Assembly (NCBI GenBank): GCA_020630715.1
Contig: JAHDIQ010000008.1
Location: 1 to 64,000, forward strand
Source of the DNA: Nonlabens sp.
GTDB lineage: Bacteria > Bacteroidota > Bacteroidia > Flavobacteriales > Flavobacteriaceae
Direction of reading: 5' to 3'
DNA: 64,000 nucleotides
Shown: positions 55,204 to 62,821 of the stretch, piece after piece
Position numbering within the stretch: the first letter of the stretch is position 1
How the letters are laid out: each line of letters opens with the position of its first letter
Notes under the pieces: generated by a model
The model's input: the letters and a program-made list of their open reading frames with translations, nothing else
The model's database searches: none
Told to the model about the DNA's origin: nothing
Made by a program: the position numbers and the translations under genes

Positions 55204-55230
55204 AAAGCCACTTGAAACCCAAGTGGCTTT
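55204..55230 (+). terminator. terminator after pdhC
   Basis: Stem AAAGCCACTT/AAGTGGCTTT with a 7-nt loop, followed by T residues. Confidence 0.9.
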
Positions 55231-55285
55231 TTTAATGCCTTAATACAAGGAATAACCAGTATCTTTAAACCAAATTAAATTCATT

Positions 55286-56287
55286 ATGAAAAGAATCATC
55301 TCTCTTTTAATACTTACGATTATAATAGTAGCGTGTGGCACAAAACGCACTAAGGTGGATCAACTGGAAAAAACAGTTGCTACCGCACAACAAATTAAAA
55401 AGGAAATAGAAATCCCAAAATCTAGCGCCGTACAACTAGCAGCAGATGTATCTTTCCTGGCCAGTGATGAGTTAAAAGGTCGTGACACAGGATCAAAAGG
55501 AATTGCAAGAGCCGCAACGTACATTCAAAATAGATTTATTGACCTAGAAATTGCGCCTTATCAAGGCGATTATATGGATAACTTCAACGTACGTGACACA
55601 GATGCCTTTAATGTTGTAGGAATGATCCCAGGAACTGATGGTGACTTGAAAAATGAAATTGTAGTTATAGGAGCACACTATGATCATATAGGTATTATGA
55701 AAGCAGTAGCTGGCGATAGTATCGCAAATGGTGCAAATGATAATGCTACAGGCACTGCTGCAGTAATGGCAATTGCAGATCATTTAAAAAAGATTGATTT
55801 TAATCGTAGGACCGTTGTTTTTGCCCTTTTTAGTGCAGAGGAGAAAGGACTTCTAGGCTCAAAACATCTTGCAAAACGTATGAAAGATAGTGGTGAGAAT
55901 GTAGTGGCCATGATTAACTTTGAAATGATAGGAACACCTATGGTAGATCGACCATATCTAGCTTATTTGACAGGTCACGATGGATCTAATATGGCAAACG
56001 TTTTTAATAAGGCAAATGATCAACTTATTGTAACTGGAAAGCTGGATCAAGCTGCCCAATTCGGTTTATTTAAAAGATCAGATAATTATCCATTTTTTAC
56101 AAAATTCAAGGTGCCAGCACAGACTTTTTGCACCTTTGACTTCACTAATTTTGACCATTATCACAAAGTAGGTGATGAGATGAGTGAGGTGAATTCACAG
56201 CACATGGCGCAGGTAGTTGATGCGGTAATGCCAGGCGTTTTAGAAGTTGTAAATGGTAATCGTTTAAAATTAGTGAGTAATGAGTAA
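55286..56287 (+). CDS. M28-family metallopeptidase, lipoprotein
   Basis: This 333-residue zinc aminopeptidase-like protein has a lipobox (IIVACG, Cys17). The metal-binding residues are in VVIGAHYDHIG, GANDNATGTAAVMA and FSAEEKGLLGSKH, in order. It resembles exported aminopeptidases that trim peptides in the periplasm or on the outer surface. The ATG at 55286 is preceded by a separate leader after the pdhC terminator. The 3' end overlaps the SDR gene by 8 bp. Confidence 0.88.
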   Translation: MKRIISLLILTIIIVACGTKRTKVDQLEKTVATAQQIKKEIEIPKSSAVQLAADVSFLASDELKGRDTGSKGIARAATYIQNRFIDLEIAPYQGDYMDNFNVRDTDAFNVVGMIPGTDGDLKNEIVVIGAHYDHIGIMKAVAGDSIANGANDNATGTAAVMAIADHLKKIDFNRRTVVFALFSAEEKGLLGSKHLAKRMKDSGENVVAMINFEMIGTPMVDRPYLAYLTGHDGSNMANVFNKANDQLIVTGKLDQAAQFGLFKRSDNYPFFTKFKVPAQTFCTFDFTNFDHYHKVGDEMSEVNSQHMAQVVDAVMPGVLEVVNGNRLKLVSNE

Positions 56288-56963
56288 AAGAGTCGTTATA
56301 ACTGGAACCAGTCGCGGTATAGGTTTTGAACTTGCACAGTTGTTTGCAAATGCTGGACATGAGGTGATCTCGCTTTCGCGAAAGGTGAATTCTATAGAAG
56401 CTCTAGAACGCAATAGTATCCTCGCTATTTCTACAGATCTTACAGATGATGCTAGCATTAACCATGCTACCAAAGCTATTCTGGAAAAATGGGATCGTAT
56501 TGATATCTTAATTCACAATGCTGGAATGCTAGTGAATAAACCATTTCAAGAATTAACCTCAGTAGATTTTAAGAATTGTTATGCGGTAAACGTTTTTGGT
56601 GTTGCTGCCTTAACACAGCAATTGTTGCCAGCACTTCATAAAGACAGTCACGTAGTGGCTATTAGTTCTATGGGCGGTATTCAGGGAAGTGCAAAGTTTC
56701 CTGGACTTGCTGCTTATTCTAGTGCAAAAGCAGCGGTAATCACCTTATTTGAATTGCTAGCCGAAGAGTATAAAGAAAACGGTCCTAGTTTTAATACACT
56801 AGCATTAGGTGCGGTACAAACTGAAATGCTAGAAGAAGCATTTCCTGGATATAAAGCACCACTTACCGCTAATCAAATGGCAGACTATATCATGAATTTT
56901 GCCTTAACTGGACATCAGTTTTATAATGGTAAAGTAATGCAGGTAAGTAGTAGTACGCCATAA
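56280..56963 (+). CDS. short-chain dehydrogenase/reductase (SDR)
   Basis: This is a 227-residue classical SDR with the NAD(P) motif TGTSRGIG, the structural HNAG and the catalytic Ser-Tyr-Lys (SSMGG, then YSSAKAA). The substrate is unknown. A 12-bp palindrome core at 56373 is read as LSRK in the loop after the second strand, where the nucleotide 2'-phosphate is usually bound (VISLSRKVNS). The inserted basic residues could therefore favour NADPH. This last point is inference. Confidence 0.9.
   Translation: MSKRVVITGTSRGIGFELAQLFANAGHEVISLSRKVNSIEALERNSILAISTDLTDDASINHATKAILEKWDRIDILIHNAGMLVNKPFQELTSVDFKNCYAVNVFGVAALTQQLLPALHKDSHVVAISSMGGIQGSAKFPGLAAYSSAKAAVITLFELLAEEYKENGPSFNTLALGAVQTEMLEEAFPGYKAPLTANQMADYIMNFALTGHQFYNGKVMQVSSSTP
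56373..56384. repeat. palindrome core inside the SDR gene
   Basis: CTTTCGCGAAAG, perfect over 12 bp. The outer pair of the 14-mer is broken (GCTTTCGCGAAAGG). Confidence 0.9.
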
Positions 56964-57227
56964 TAATTCTAATAAATAGAATAATCGTCATTCTTAATGG
57001 AACTCACGTGATCAAGGAATCTGCCGATAACGATGACAATCTTACTTGCGTTAAGGATTGCAGCGGCATCCTTTTTATATTTAATAAAGATTGATAGAAA
57101 CACTCGTAATTGTTTAATGGTTTAGGTCATTGATACTCACAATTGCCATGTATAAAAAGATATAGCGTAAAGCCTGACCTATATTATTGCCTTTATGCAA
57201 TAGTATAGGGAACGCCTAGAAAAAACA

Positions 57228-57251
57228 AATCCCATTCGGCTGAATGGGATT
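57228..57251 (-). terminator. terminator after the M20 peptidase gene
   Basis: Perfect stem AATCCCATTC/GAATGGGATT with loop GGCT. On the minus strand a T-rich tail follows. Confidence 0.88.
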
Positions 57252-57268
57252 CATGTGTTATCATTAGA

Positions 57269-57284
57269 TCTCGACTGCGCTCGA
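57269..57284. repeat. 16-bp dispersed sequence, intergenic copy
   Basis: TCTCGACTGCGCTCGA, the exact inverse of the pdhC copy at 54274. It lies between the M20 stop and its terminator, and is a type of dispersed sequence I recall from Flavobacteria. Confidence 0.9.
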
Positions 57285-57296
57285 TCAGACCACCTT

Positions 57297-58682
57297 TTAG
57301 TTCTTTAAATCAGTGAAATGCTTGTAGAAATAAGGAATGGTTTCAATGCCTTTTAGATAATTCCAGATCCCGAAATGTTCATTAGGCGAGTGAATCGCGT
57401 CGCTGTCCAGACCAAAGCCCATCAGAATCGATTTAGAGTTCAATTCCTGCTCAAATAAGGCTACGATAGGAATGGATCCACCACTGCGTTGTGGAATAGG
57501 CGTCTTACCAAAAGTCTCTTCATAAGCCTTACTAGCAGCGCGATATCCTATAGAATCTATAGGCGTGACATAAGCTGTACCACCATGATGTGGTGACACT
57601 TTTACGGTAACGCTTGCTGGCGCAATGCTTTCAAAGTGTTTCTGAAATAATTCTGTGATTTCTTCCCAGTTCTGATCTGGAACTAGTCGCATGGAGATTT
57701 TTGCATAGGCTTTACTAGCGATGACGGTTTTTGCACCTTCACCAGTATATCCACCCCAAATTCCGTTTACGTCTAGGGTAGGACGTATGCTATTGCGTTC
57801 ATTTGTGGTGTATCCTTTCTCGCCGTGTTCCTGTGCGATGTCTAGTGCTTTATTATAGGCTTGTTGAGAGAAAGGCGCTTTGGCCATTTCTGCACGTTCT
57901 TCCTTGCTTAATTCTTCTACTTTATCATAGAATCCTGGAATGGTAATATGATTATTGTCATCATGTAACTGTGCAATCATATCACATAGAATATTAATAG
58001 GATTTGCCACTGCGCCACCATATAATCCAGAATGTAAATCACGATTAGGTCCAGTAACCTCTACTTCTACATAGCTTAAACCGCGTAATCCTGTGGTGAT
58101 ACTAGGAACATCATTTGCAATCATTCCTGTGTCTGAAATTAGAATGACGTCATTTGCTAGCTTTTCACGATTGCGTTCTAGGAACCATCCTAGGGATTCA
58201 CTGCCTACTTCTTCTTCACCTTCTATCATGAACTTCACATTACATGGCAATTCATTATTTGCGGTCATGTATTCCATGGCTTTTACATGCATATACATCT
58301 GACCTTTATCGTCACAGGCTCCACGAGCAAAGATCGCTCCGTCAGGATGTAGTTCTGTGTTTTTAATCACCGGTTCAAATGGTGGACTATCCCAAAGGTC
58401 TACTGGATCTGGTGGTTGTACGTCATAGTGTCCATAGACTAATACGGTAGGTAGGTTAGGATCGATCATTTTTTCACCATAAACGATGGGATAACCTGGC
58501 GTTTCACAAATTTCTACTTTGTCACAACCTGCATCTTCTAGTGATTTTTTAATGATCTCGCTAGTTTTAATCACATCATTTTTATAAGCTGGATCTGCAC
58601 TTATGGATGGTATTTTTAATAGGTCTACCAGCTCGTTAATAAAACGATCTTTATGCTGGTCTATATAAGGTCTAGTGTTCAT
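57297..58682 (-). CDS. M20-family dipeptidase
   Basis: This 461-residue cytoplasmic zinc peptidase of the M20 (PepV/CNDP-like) family completes dipeptide breakdown. The zinc and catalytic residues are in VYGHYDVQPPDP, the bridging Asp in GACDDKGQM, the catalytic Glu pair in EGEEEVGSE, and a later His in DAIHSPNEHFG. A dimerisation lid domain lies at about 195-350. It probably degrades dipeptides imported by the POT transporters, which is inference from function. Confidence 0.92.
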   Translation of the reverse strand: MNTRPYIDQHKDRFINELVDLLKIPSISADPAYKNDVIKTSEIIKKSLEDAGCDKVEICETPGYPIVYGEKMIDPNLPTVLVYGHYDVQPPDPVDLWDSPPFEPVIKNTELHPDGAIFARGACDDKGQMYMHVKAMEYMTANNELPCNVKFMIEGEEEVGSESLGWFLERNREKLANDVILISDTGMIANDVPSITTGLRGLSYVEVEVTGPNRDLHSGLYGGAVANPINILCDMIAQLHDDNNHITIPGFYDKVEELSKEERAEMAKAPFSQQAYNKALDIAQEHGEKGYTTNERNSIRPTLDVNGIWGGYTGEGAKTVIASKAYAKISMRLVPDQNWEEITELFQKHFESIAPASVTVKVSPHHGGTAYVTPIDSIGYRAASKAYEETFGKTPIPQRSGGSIPIVALFEQELNSKSILMGFGLDSDAIHSPNEHFGIWNYLKGIETIPYFYKHFTDLKN

Positions 58683-58737
58683 TCAAATAGGATTTGAGGT
58701 AAAGATAAGCAAGGAAAGAAATTTATTTCTGAAAGAA

Positions 58738-58767
58738 TTTGTAATATCTTAAAAGTATGTATATTTG
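58738..58767 (+). promoter_or_regulatory. promoter of tRNA-Leu
   Basis: A -33 TTTG at 58738-58741 and a -7 TATATTTG at 58760-58767, separated by 18 bp. This is the full Bacteroidota consensus and supports the assignment of the window to that phylum. Confidence 0.8.
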
Positions 58768-58793
58768 CCCTCCCGTAAGGGAAATATCAGTTT

Positions 58794-58878
58794 GCGGATG
58801 TGATGGAACTGGTAGACATGCTAGACTTAGGATCTAGTGCTTCACGGCGTGCAGGTTCGATTCCTGTCATCCGCACCA
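58794..58878 (+). tRNA. tRNA-Leu (TAG anticodon), CCA encoded
   Basis: A cloverleaf with acceptor GCGGATG/CATCCGC, D arm with GGTAGAC, anticodon stem CTAGA/TCTAG with loop CTTAGGA (anticodon TAG), a class II variable arm (TGCTTCACGGCGT) and T arm CAGGTTCGATTCCTG. Discriminator A and an encoded CCA at 58876-58878. Confidence 0.97.
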
Positions 58879-58883
58879 AGGAA

Positions 58884-58911
58884 AAGCTCTCAAGAAATTG
58901 AGGGCTTTTTT
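58884..58911 (+). terminator. terminator after tRNA-Leu
   Basis: Stem AGCTCTCAA/TTGAGGGCT (one G-U pair) with a loop GAAA, then a T run. A 27-bp stretch is identical to the folE terminator at 59950-59976. Confidence 0.9.
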
Positions 58912-58987
58912 GTTTTAGATATCCTGCTATCTCTAGAGTTTTCGTTGTAGGTGTGTCGTCTATTTAGATGTTATATAAGGTTGTCTT

Positions 58988-59013
58988 AATTACGCTTTTG
59001 CAAAAGCGTAATT
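58988..59013. repeat. compensated 26-bp palindrome
   Basis: The centre GCTTTTGCAAAAGC differs from the consensus at two symmetric positions, so pairing is fully kept. The symmetry extends to 26 bp (AATTAC before, GTAATT after). This is the longest perfect palindrome of the family here. Confidence 0.93.
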
Positions 59014-59197
59014 ACAGTTCCTAATCGCTTGTTTCTTATTAGCTCTATTTGTGCTTTTTACACCTATTTTATAGGGTTGAAAATAATCATTTATCTATTT
59101 TGTTTAAATATTAACAATAAAGACTAAACAAAAATTCTAACTTTAAATCATATTAATTGAACTGGAGATTTTAGAGGTCTCACTGGAATTAAAATTT

Positions 59198-59905
59198 ATG
59201 AAAAAAGAAACCACTATTGTAGATCAGTATTTAAACGGTGCTGATGCGTTACAAAATTTTACTTTTGAAGAGGTAGGAGACGATCATTTGTTTACAGGAC
59301 TAGAAACCCCAATGAAAGCAGATGCTTTTAAATTAACTGATGAAGAGAAAAAGGAGAAAATTGCATCACTTTTTTCTGAGATTATGGATACTCTAGGTTT
59401 AGATCTTACAGATGATTCTCTTAAGGGAACTCCTGCTAGGGTTGCAAAAATGTATATCGAAGAAATATTTTCTGGTCTTAACCCTGCTAATAAACCTAAG
59501 ATTGCACTTTTTGACAATAAGTACCAGTACAATCAAATGCTAGTGGAGAAAAACATTACGTTTTACTCTAATTGCGAGCATCATTTTGTCCCGATCATAG
59601 GAAAAGCACACGTAGCTTACAAAAGTTCTGGTAAGGTAATAGGTCTTTCTAAGTTAAATCGGATTGTACAGTACTATGCAAAAAGACCACAAGTTCAAGA
59701 GCGATTAACAAATCAAATAGGCGCCGACTTGCAGGAGATTTTAGGCACAAAAGATGTTGCCGTGATCATAGATGCAAAACATTTATGCGTTTCTTCTAGA
59801 GGAATTAAAGATGATACATCGTCTACTGTAACTACTTTTTACGGAGGTGCTTTTGATAGTGATGAAAAAATCAAACAGCTACAAAGCTATATTTATAATA
59901 GCTAG
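59198..59905 (+). CDS. folE: GTP cyclohydrolase I
   Basis: FolE turns GTP into 7,8-dihydroneopterin triphosphate for folate (and possibly pterin) synthesis. The 235-residue protein has the zinc site Cys in NCEHHFVPIIGKAHVAY, the second Cys in KHLCVSSRGIKDDTSS, and GLSKLNRIV. The N-terminal 45 residues are an unconserved acidic extension. It is preceded by a long leader and ends with a terminator shared in sequence with tRNA-Leu. Confidence 0.96.
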   Translation: MKKETTIVDQYLNGADALQNFTFEEVGDDHLFTGLETPMKADAFKLTDEEKKEKIASLFSEIMDTLGLDLTDDSLKGTPARVAKMYIEEIFSGLNPANKPKIALFDNKYQYNQMLVEKNITFYSNCEHHFVPIIGKAHVAYKSSGKVIGLSKLNRIVQYYAKRPQVQERLTNQIGADLQEILGTKDVAVIIDAKHLCVSSRGIKDDTSSTVTTFYGGAFDSDEKIKQLQSYIYNS

Positions 59906-59949
59906 TATTTAAATGTCATTTATCTCATTTTATTACTAGATTCAATTAG

Positions 59950-59976
59950 AAGCTCTCAAGAAATTGAGGGCTTTTT
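59950..59976 (+). terminator. terminator after folE
   Basis: Stem AGCTCTCAA/TTGAGGGCT and T run, identical over 27 bp to the terminator at 58884-58910. Confidence 0.88.
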
Positions 59977-60025
59977 ATTTTTTGAAAATTTTAATTATCT
60001 ACACGACTGTGCGGTGGAGAACAAA

Positions 60026-61105
60026 TCAACGATTAAAGAAACCTCGAATCTTTTGATATACAAACGCATTAGTCTTAACACCATAAAGTGACATCAAGAC
60101 GACGATAATAATAAATGAAATAGCTCCTATAATTGCTTGAACTGGTGTTAGTGATTTTCCTATCAGTTGATGTAGGCCGAAACCGGTGAGCGACCCATAA
60201 ATAATAACAAAGTGAATCACATAAATGGAAAGCGTTTTCTGACCAATTTTTAAAATCAGAGACTTTTTTAAGTAGGGTTCCATCGCATAAAAAACGCTAA
60301 AAATGATCAATACATTTCCTAAACGCGTGAATAGGTAGTTGTAATAAGCTACTTGTTTAAATAATAAAACATCAGTAGCTCTATATAATGACATTAATAA
60401 GGCAGATGAATGATAGATCAATAACATTCCTATAATGCTTAGGCTTATTATTAAAACAGGTTTAAATTTCTCTTTATGAGCATATTTGTAAAATATACTC
60501 GCTAGAAAACTACCTATAGCTATATATCCTAACCATGGTAAAATGGTAAACACACTACCGTGATCTTTTGAGATATAGTTTGCTAAAAATATTGGTATAT
60601 TTCCCGTATTGATGGATCTGTATAATGGTTCGCTCACAAAAATCCCTACACCTAATAGGAGCATAAGAATAGAAAAGATCAGTGATTTTTTAAAGCTTAT
60701 GTAGTAACATCCTATGATCGCTATTAAGGATAATCCTATGATTTGTAGTACATCTACTTTTAAAAATCTCAAAGGAAATTCTCCCGTTAACCAGCTAAAG
60801 ATGGGAATTCTAAGCGCGTAACCTATCAGTACTAGAGTGAGTCCTCTATACAATCCTTTTTTAATGCGTTTCAATGAATCACCTTTTTGTTTTGAACGCA
60901 TTAACAAGTAAGTGAATATCAATCCAGAAATAGTAAAGAACGCAGGCGCTGTGATCCCTCTAAAATACTTCCATATTTGATAAGCTAGATGATTGCTCTC
61001 GTGATATTGAGGTGCTAGCAACGTGTCAATAAAATGGCCTTGCAACATCATGATGATGGCAAATGCACGTACAGCATCAATAAAATAAAGGCGATTAGAC
61101 TTCAA
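60026..61105 (-). CDS. acyltransferase-like multi-spanning membrane protein
   Basis: This 359-residue protein has about ten hydrophobic helices. The N terminus FIDAVRAFAIIMMLQGHFIDTLL with the His of GHF, and the Phe-rich ITAPAFFTISGLIF, are typical of acyltransferase 3 or heparan-alpha-glucosaminide N-acetyltransferase-type proteins. Such proteins move acyl groups onto envelope sugars. The substrate is unknown. The start is TTG at 61105, the only suitable start before the conserved region. Confidence 0.78.
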   Translation of the reverse strand: MKSNRLYFIDAVRAFAIIMMLQGHFIDTLLAPQYHESNHLAYQIWKYFRGITAPAFFTISGLIFTYLLMRSKQKGDSLKRIKKGLYRGLTLVLIGYALRIPIFSWLTGEFPLRFLKVDVLQIIGLSLIAIIGCYYISFKKSLIFSILMLLLGVGIFVSEPLYRSINTGNIPIFLANYISKDHGSVFTILPWLGYIAIGSFLASIFYKYAHKEKFKPVLIISLSIIGMLLIYHSSALLMSLYRATDVLLFKQVAYYNYLFTRLGNVLIIFSVFYAMEPYLKKSLILKIGQKTLSIYVIHFVIIYGSLTGFGLHQLIGKSLTPVQAIIGAISFIIIVVLMSLYGVKTNAFVYQKIRGFFNR

Positions 61106-61162
61106 ATAAAAAGCGTATTTATCTGTGGTAAAGTTAAGTTAATCTAGTAGTGATGGGATTAT

Positions 61163-61176
61163 GCTTTCGCGAAAGC
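61163..61176. repeat. 14-bp palindrome GCTTTCGCGAAAGC, intergenic
   Basis: Perfect copy, with flanking ATG/CAT extending the symmetry, upstream of the acyltransferase-like gene. Confidence 0.97.
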
Positions 61177-61295
61177 ATCATTAAAACAAACTTTAATACT
61201 TATTTCAAACGGTTTATCTCAATAAAAACCTTTCCTATTCAAAATTTTATCTTCTTGTATTAAGCCTATCAAAATAAGCTGAGACTTAAAAGACA

Positions 61296-61337
61296 AACAA
61301 AACTTCTATAAAACAAAAAAGCCTCTTCGTATTGGAA
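61296..61337. repeat. direct repeat, left copy beside the GIY-YIG gene
   Basis: A 42-bp sequence (AACAAAACTTCTATAAAACA and on) that matches 61626-61667 in 41 of 42 positions, in the same orientation and exactly 330 bp away. It is followed by an inverted repeat TCTCGGCT-A-AGCCGAGA at 61338-61354. Confidence 0.95.
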
Positions 61338-61355
61338 TCTCGGCTAAGCCGAGAC

Positions 61356-61625
61356 TCAAAAAGTAAATTCACTAACACAATTATATTCTTGATTAATTAC
61401 CCAAAGTAAGTATTTGCGATTTTGCCGTTTCAGCATTTTTTCATGGACTAGTGCCTCTTTTTTGGTTTCAAATCTTTTTACAAACACCAGTTTCCAGTCA
61501 GTTGCTTTAGAAGTATAGGTTGATTTTCCCTCTAGATGTTTAGAAAACCTGGTATTTACGTCAGTAGTACTTCCTTTATAAAAGACATTTAAGGATTGAG
61601 AAAAAATCATATATGAATAAAACAT
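61356..61625 (-). CDS. GIY-YIG endonuclease-domain protein
   Basis: This is an 89-residue stand-alone GIY-YIG nuclease domain (UPF0213-like). It begins MFYSYMIFSQSLNVFYKGST, with the two Tyr motifs and the Gly. The catalytic Arg is in TRFSKHLEG, followed by TSKATDWKLVFVKRFETKKEA and the metal-binding Glu in VHEKMLKR. The frame is open for 34 more codons upstream, but these are read from the flanking repeat, so the ATG at 61625 is the real start. The gene fills the space between the direct repeats. Its start codon abuts the right copy. Confidence 0.88.
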   Translation of the reverse strand: MFYSYMIFSQSLNVFYKGSTTDVNTRFSKHLEGKSTYTSKATDWKLVFVKRFETKKEALVHEKMLKRQNRKYLLWVINQEYNCVSEFTF

Positions 61626-61667
61626 AACAAAACTTCTATAAAACAAAAAAGCCTCTCCGTATTGGAA
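61626..61667. repeat. direct repeat, right copy beside the GIY-YIG gene
   Basis: The partner of 61296-61337, with one mismatch (C for T at position 61657). It starts on the base after the GIY-YIG start codon, so it forms the gene's 5' region. Confidence 0.95.
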
Positions 61668-61759
61668 AAGCTTCTCAAAAAGTATCTTACGACACCTTCT
61701 CAAATCCTCAATTGTTTTAGAGGACACACAACTTGAATTGTATTACTTAAAAGTAATAG

Positions 61760-61833
61760 CGGTCTGGACGGGATTCGAACCCGCGACCCCATGCGTGACA
61801 GGCATGTATTCTAACCAGCTGAACTACCAGACC
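61760..61833 (-). tRNA. tRNA-Asp (GTC anticodon)
   Basis: A 74-nt cloverleaf on the minus strand. Acceptor GGTCTGG/CCAGACC, D arm with AGCTGGTTAGAAT, anticodon loop CTGTCAC on stem ATGC/GCAT (anticodon GTC), T arm GCGGGTTCGAATCCCGT, discriminator G as expected for Asp. CCA is not encoded. Confidence 0.97.
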
Positions 61834-61876
61834 GTGTTCTAAAAGAACGACGCTAACCTCTTACGATTAGCGGATG

Positions 61877-61907
61877 CAAATATAATTGTACTAATTTAAT
61901 GCACAAG
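61877..61907 (-). promoter_or_regulatory. promoter of tRNA-Asp
   Basis: On the minus strand a -33 CTTG and a -7 TATATTTG are separated by 19 bp, 43 bp before the tRNA. Confidence 0.75.
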
Positions 61908-61965
61908 CATTTTATTTAAAAATATTCAAAAAAAATACATTCCTTGAATAACGTATCATTGCACT

Positions 61966-62772
61966 ATGATTCAAATTATTGCAACAGACATAGATGGCAC
62001 ACTACTAGATGAACATCGGTCACTTTCTACAGAAACTTTAAATGCATTTAAAAAAGTAGCTCATTTACCTGTGATATTGATTTCTGCACGTATGCCACAG
62101 GCGATGTATTACTTACAAGAATTATTGAACCGCAGTGAAATGCCTGTGATTTGTTATAACGGTGCATTGATAAAGGATCAGGATGAGGTGATTTATAGCA
62201 CCACGATAGAATATGCATTATTAGAGCAATTAGCTCAAATAGCTGTAAACCATAACCTTCACGTTAGTATTTACAGAGATGATGAATGGTTTGTGCCAGC
62301 ATTAGATTTCTGGGCACAGCGAGAGATTAACAATACCAGAGTTCAACCTATCGTTCAAGAGGTTAGTGATACATTGGAATATTTTAAACATACTCGAGAA
62401 AAAGGTGGTGCTCACAAAGTGATGTTTATGGGCGATGAGGTTGCTATGAATCTCGCTTTCGCGAAAGCGGAATCACTTCCATCTTCCCTGCATTTATATA
62501 GATCTAAGAATACCTACACAGAGATATCACCCGTTAGCATTTCAAAGAAAACCGCATTAGAATTAGTCTTGCAAAGCAAATTCCCGAAAGTAGTAATCGA
62601 GAATGTTGTGGCTTTTGGCGATAATTATAATGATGTAGAAATGATCGATGCGGTAGGCTATGGCGTCGCGGTGTCAAATGCTCGTGATGCTGTGAAAAAA
62701 GTAGCACGGTTTGAAACCGCACATCACAAAGAACATGGCGTTGCGTTATGGATCGAGAAATATGTAAAATAA
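61966..62772 (+). CDS. Cof-type HAD-family phosphatase
   Basis: This is a 268-residue sugar- or nucleotide-phosphatase of the HAD subclass IIB. Motif I is DIDGTLLDE (residues 7-15). A cap domain covers about 85-190. Motif IV is FGDNYNDVEMIDAVGYGVAVSNA. A palindrome copy at 62455 encodes AFAKAE in the cap. The substrate is not predictable. The gene stands alone between tRNA-Asp and a lipoprotein gene. Confidence 0.9.
   Translation: MIQIIATDIDGTLLDEHRSLSTETLNAFKKVAHLPVILISARMPQAMYYLQELLNRSEMPVICYNGALIKDQDEVIYSTTIEYALLEQLAQIAVNHNLHVSIYRDDEWFVPALDFWAQREINNTRVQPIVQEVSDTLEYFKHTREKGGAHKVMFMGDEVAMNLAFAKAESLPSSLHLYRSKNTYTEISPVSISKKTALELVLQSKFPKVVIENVVAFGDNYNDVEMIDAVGYGVAVSNARDAVKKVARFETAHHKEHGVALWIEKYVK
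62455..62468. repeat. 14-bp palindrome GCTTTCGCGAAAGC, inside the HAD phosphatase gene
   Basis: Perfect copy, read as Ala-Phe-Ala-Lys-Ala. Confidence 0.97.
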
Positions 62773-62776
62773 AAAA

Positions 62777-62799
62777 TGCGACTTTTTACAAAAGTCGCA
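62777..62799 (-). terminator. terminator between the HAD gene and the lipoprotein gene
   Basis: Perfect stem TGCGACTTTT/AAAAGTCGCA with a 3-nt loop. The T run on the minus strand serves the lipoprotein gene, and it may also stop the HAD transcript. Confidence 0.87.
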
Positions 62800-62821
62800 C
62801 CTATATAAATTGAGTTAGATA

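Larger units (their letters stand above)
56964..57296. other. gene-free stretch between converging SDR and M20 peptidase genes
   Basis: No convincing ORF. It contains a terminator for the M20 gene (57228-57251) and a copy of the 16-bp dispersed sequence (57269-57284). The rest shows only loose inverted segments. Confidence 0.55.
58879..59197. other. gene-free stretch between tRNA-Leu and folE
   Basis: It contains the tRNA terminator and a compensated palindrome at 58988-59013. The remainder is A/T-rich leader for folE. No ORF is supported. Confidence 0.6.

Noticed and set aside
61626-61727. Upstream extension of the GIY-YIG ORF by 34 codons
   Set aside because: These codons lie in or beside the direct repeat, and the ATG at 61625 gives the standard start of the family.
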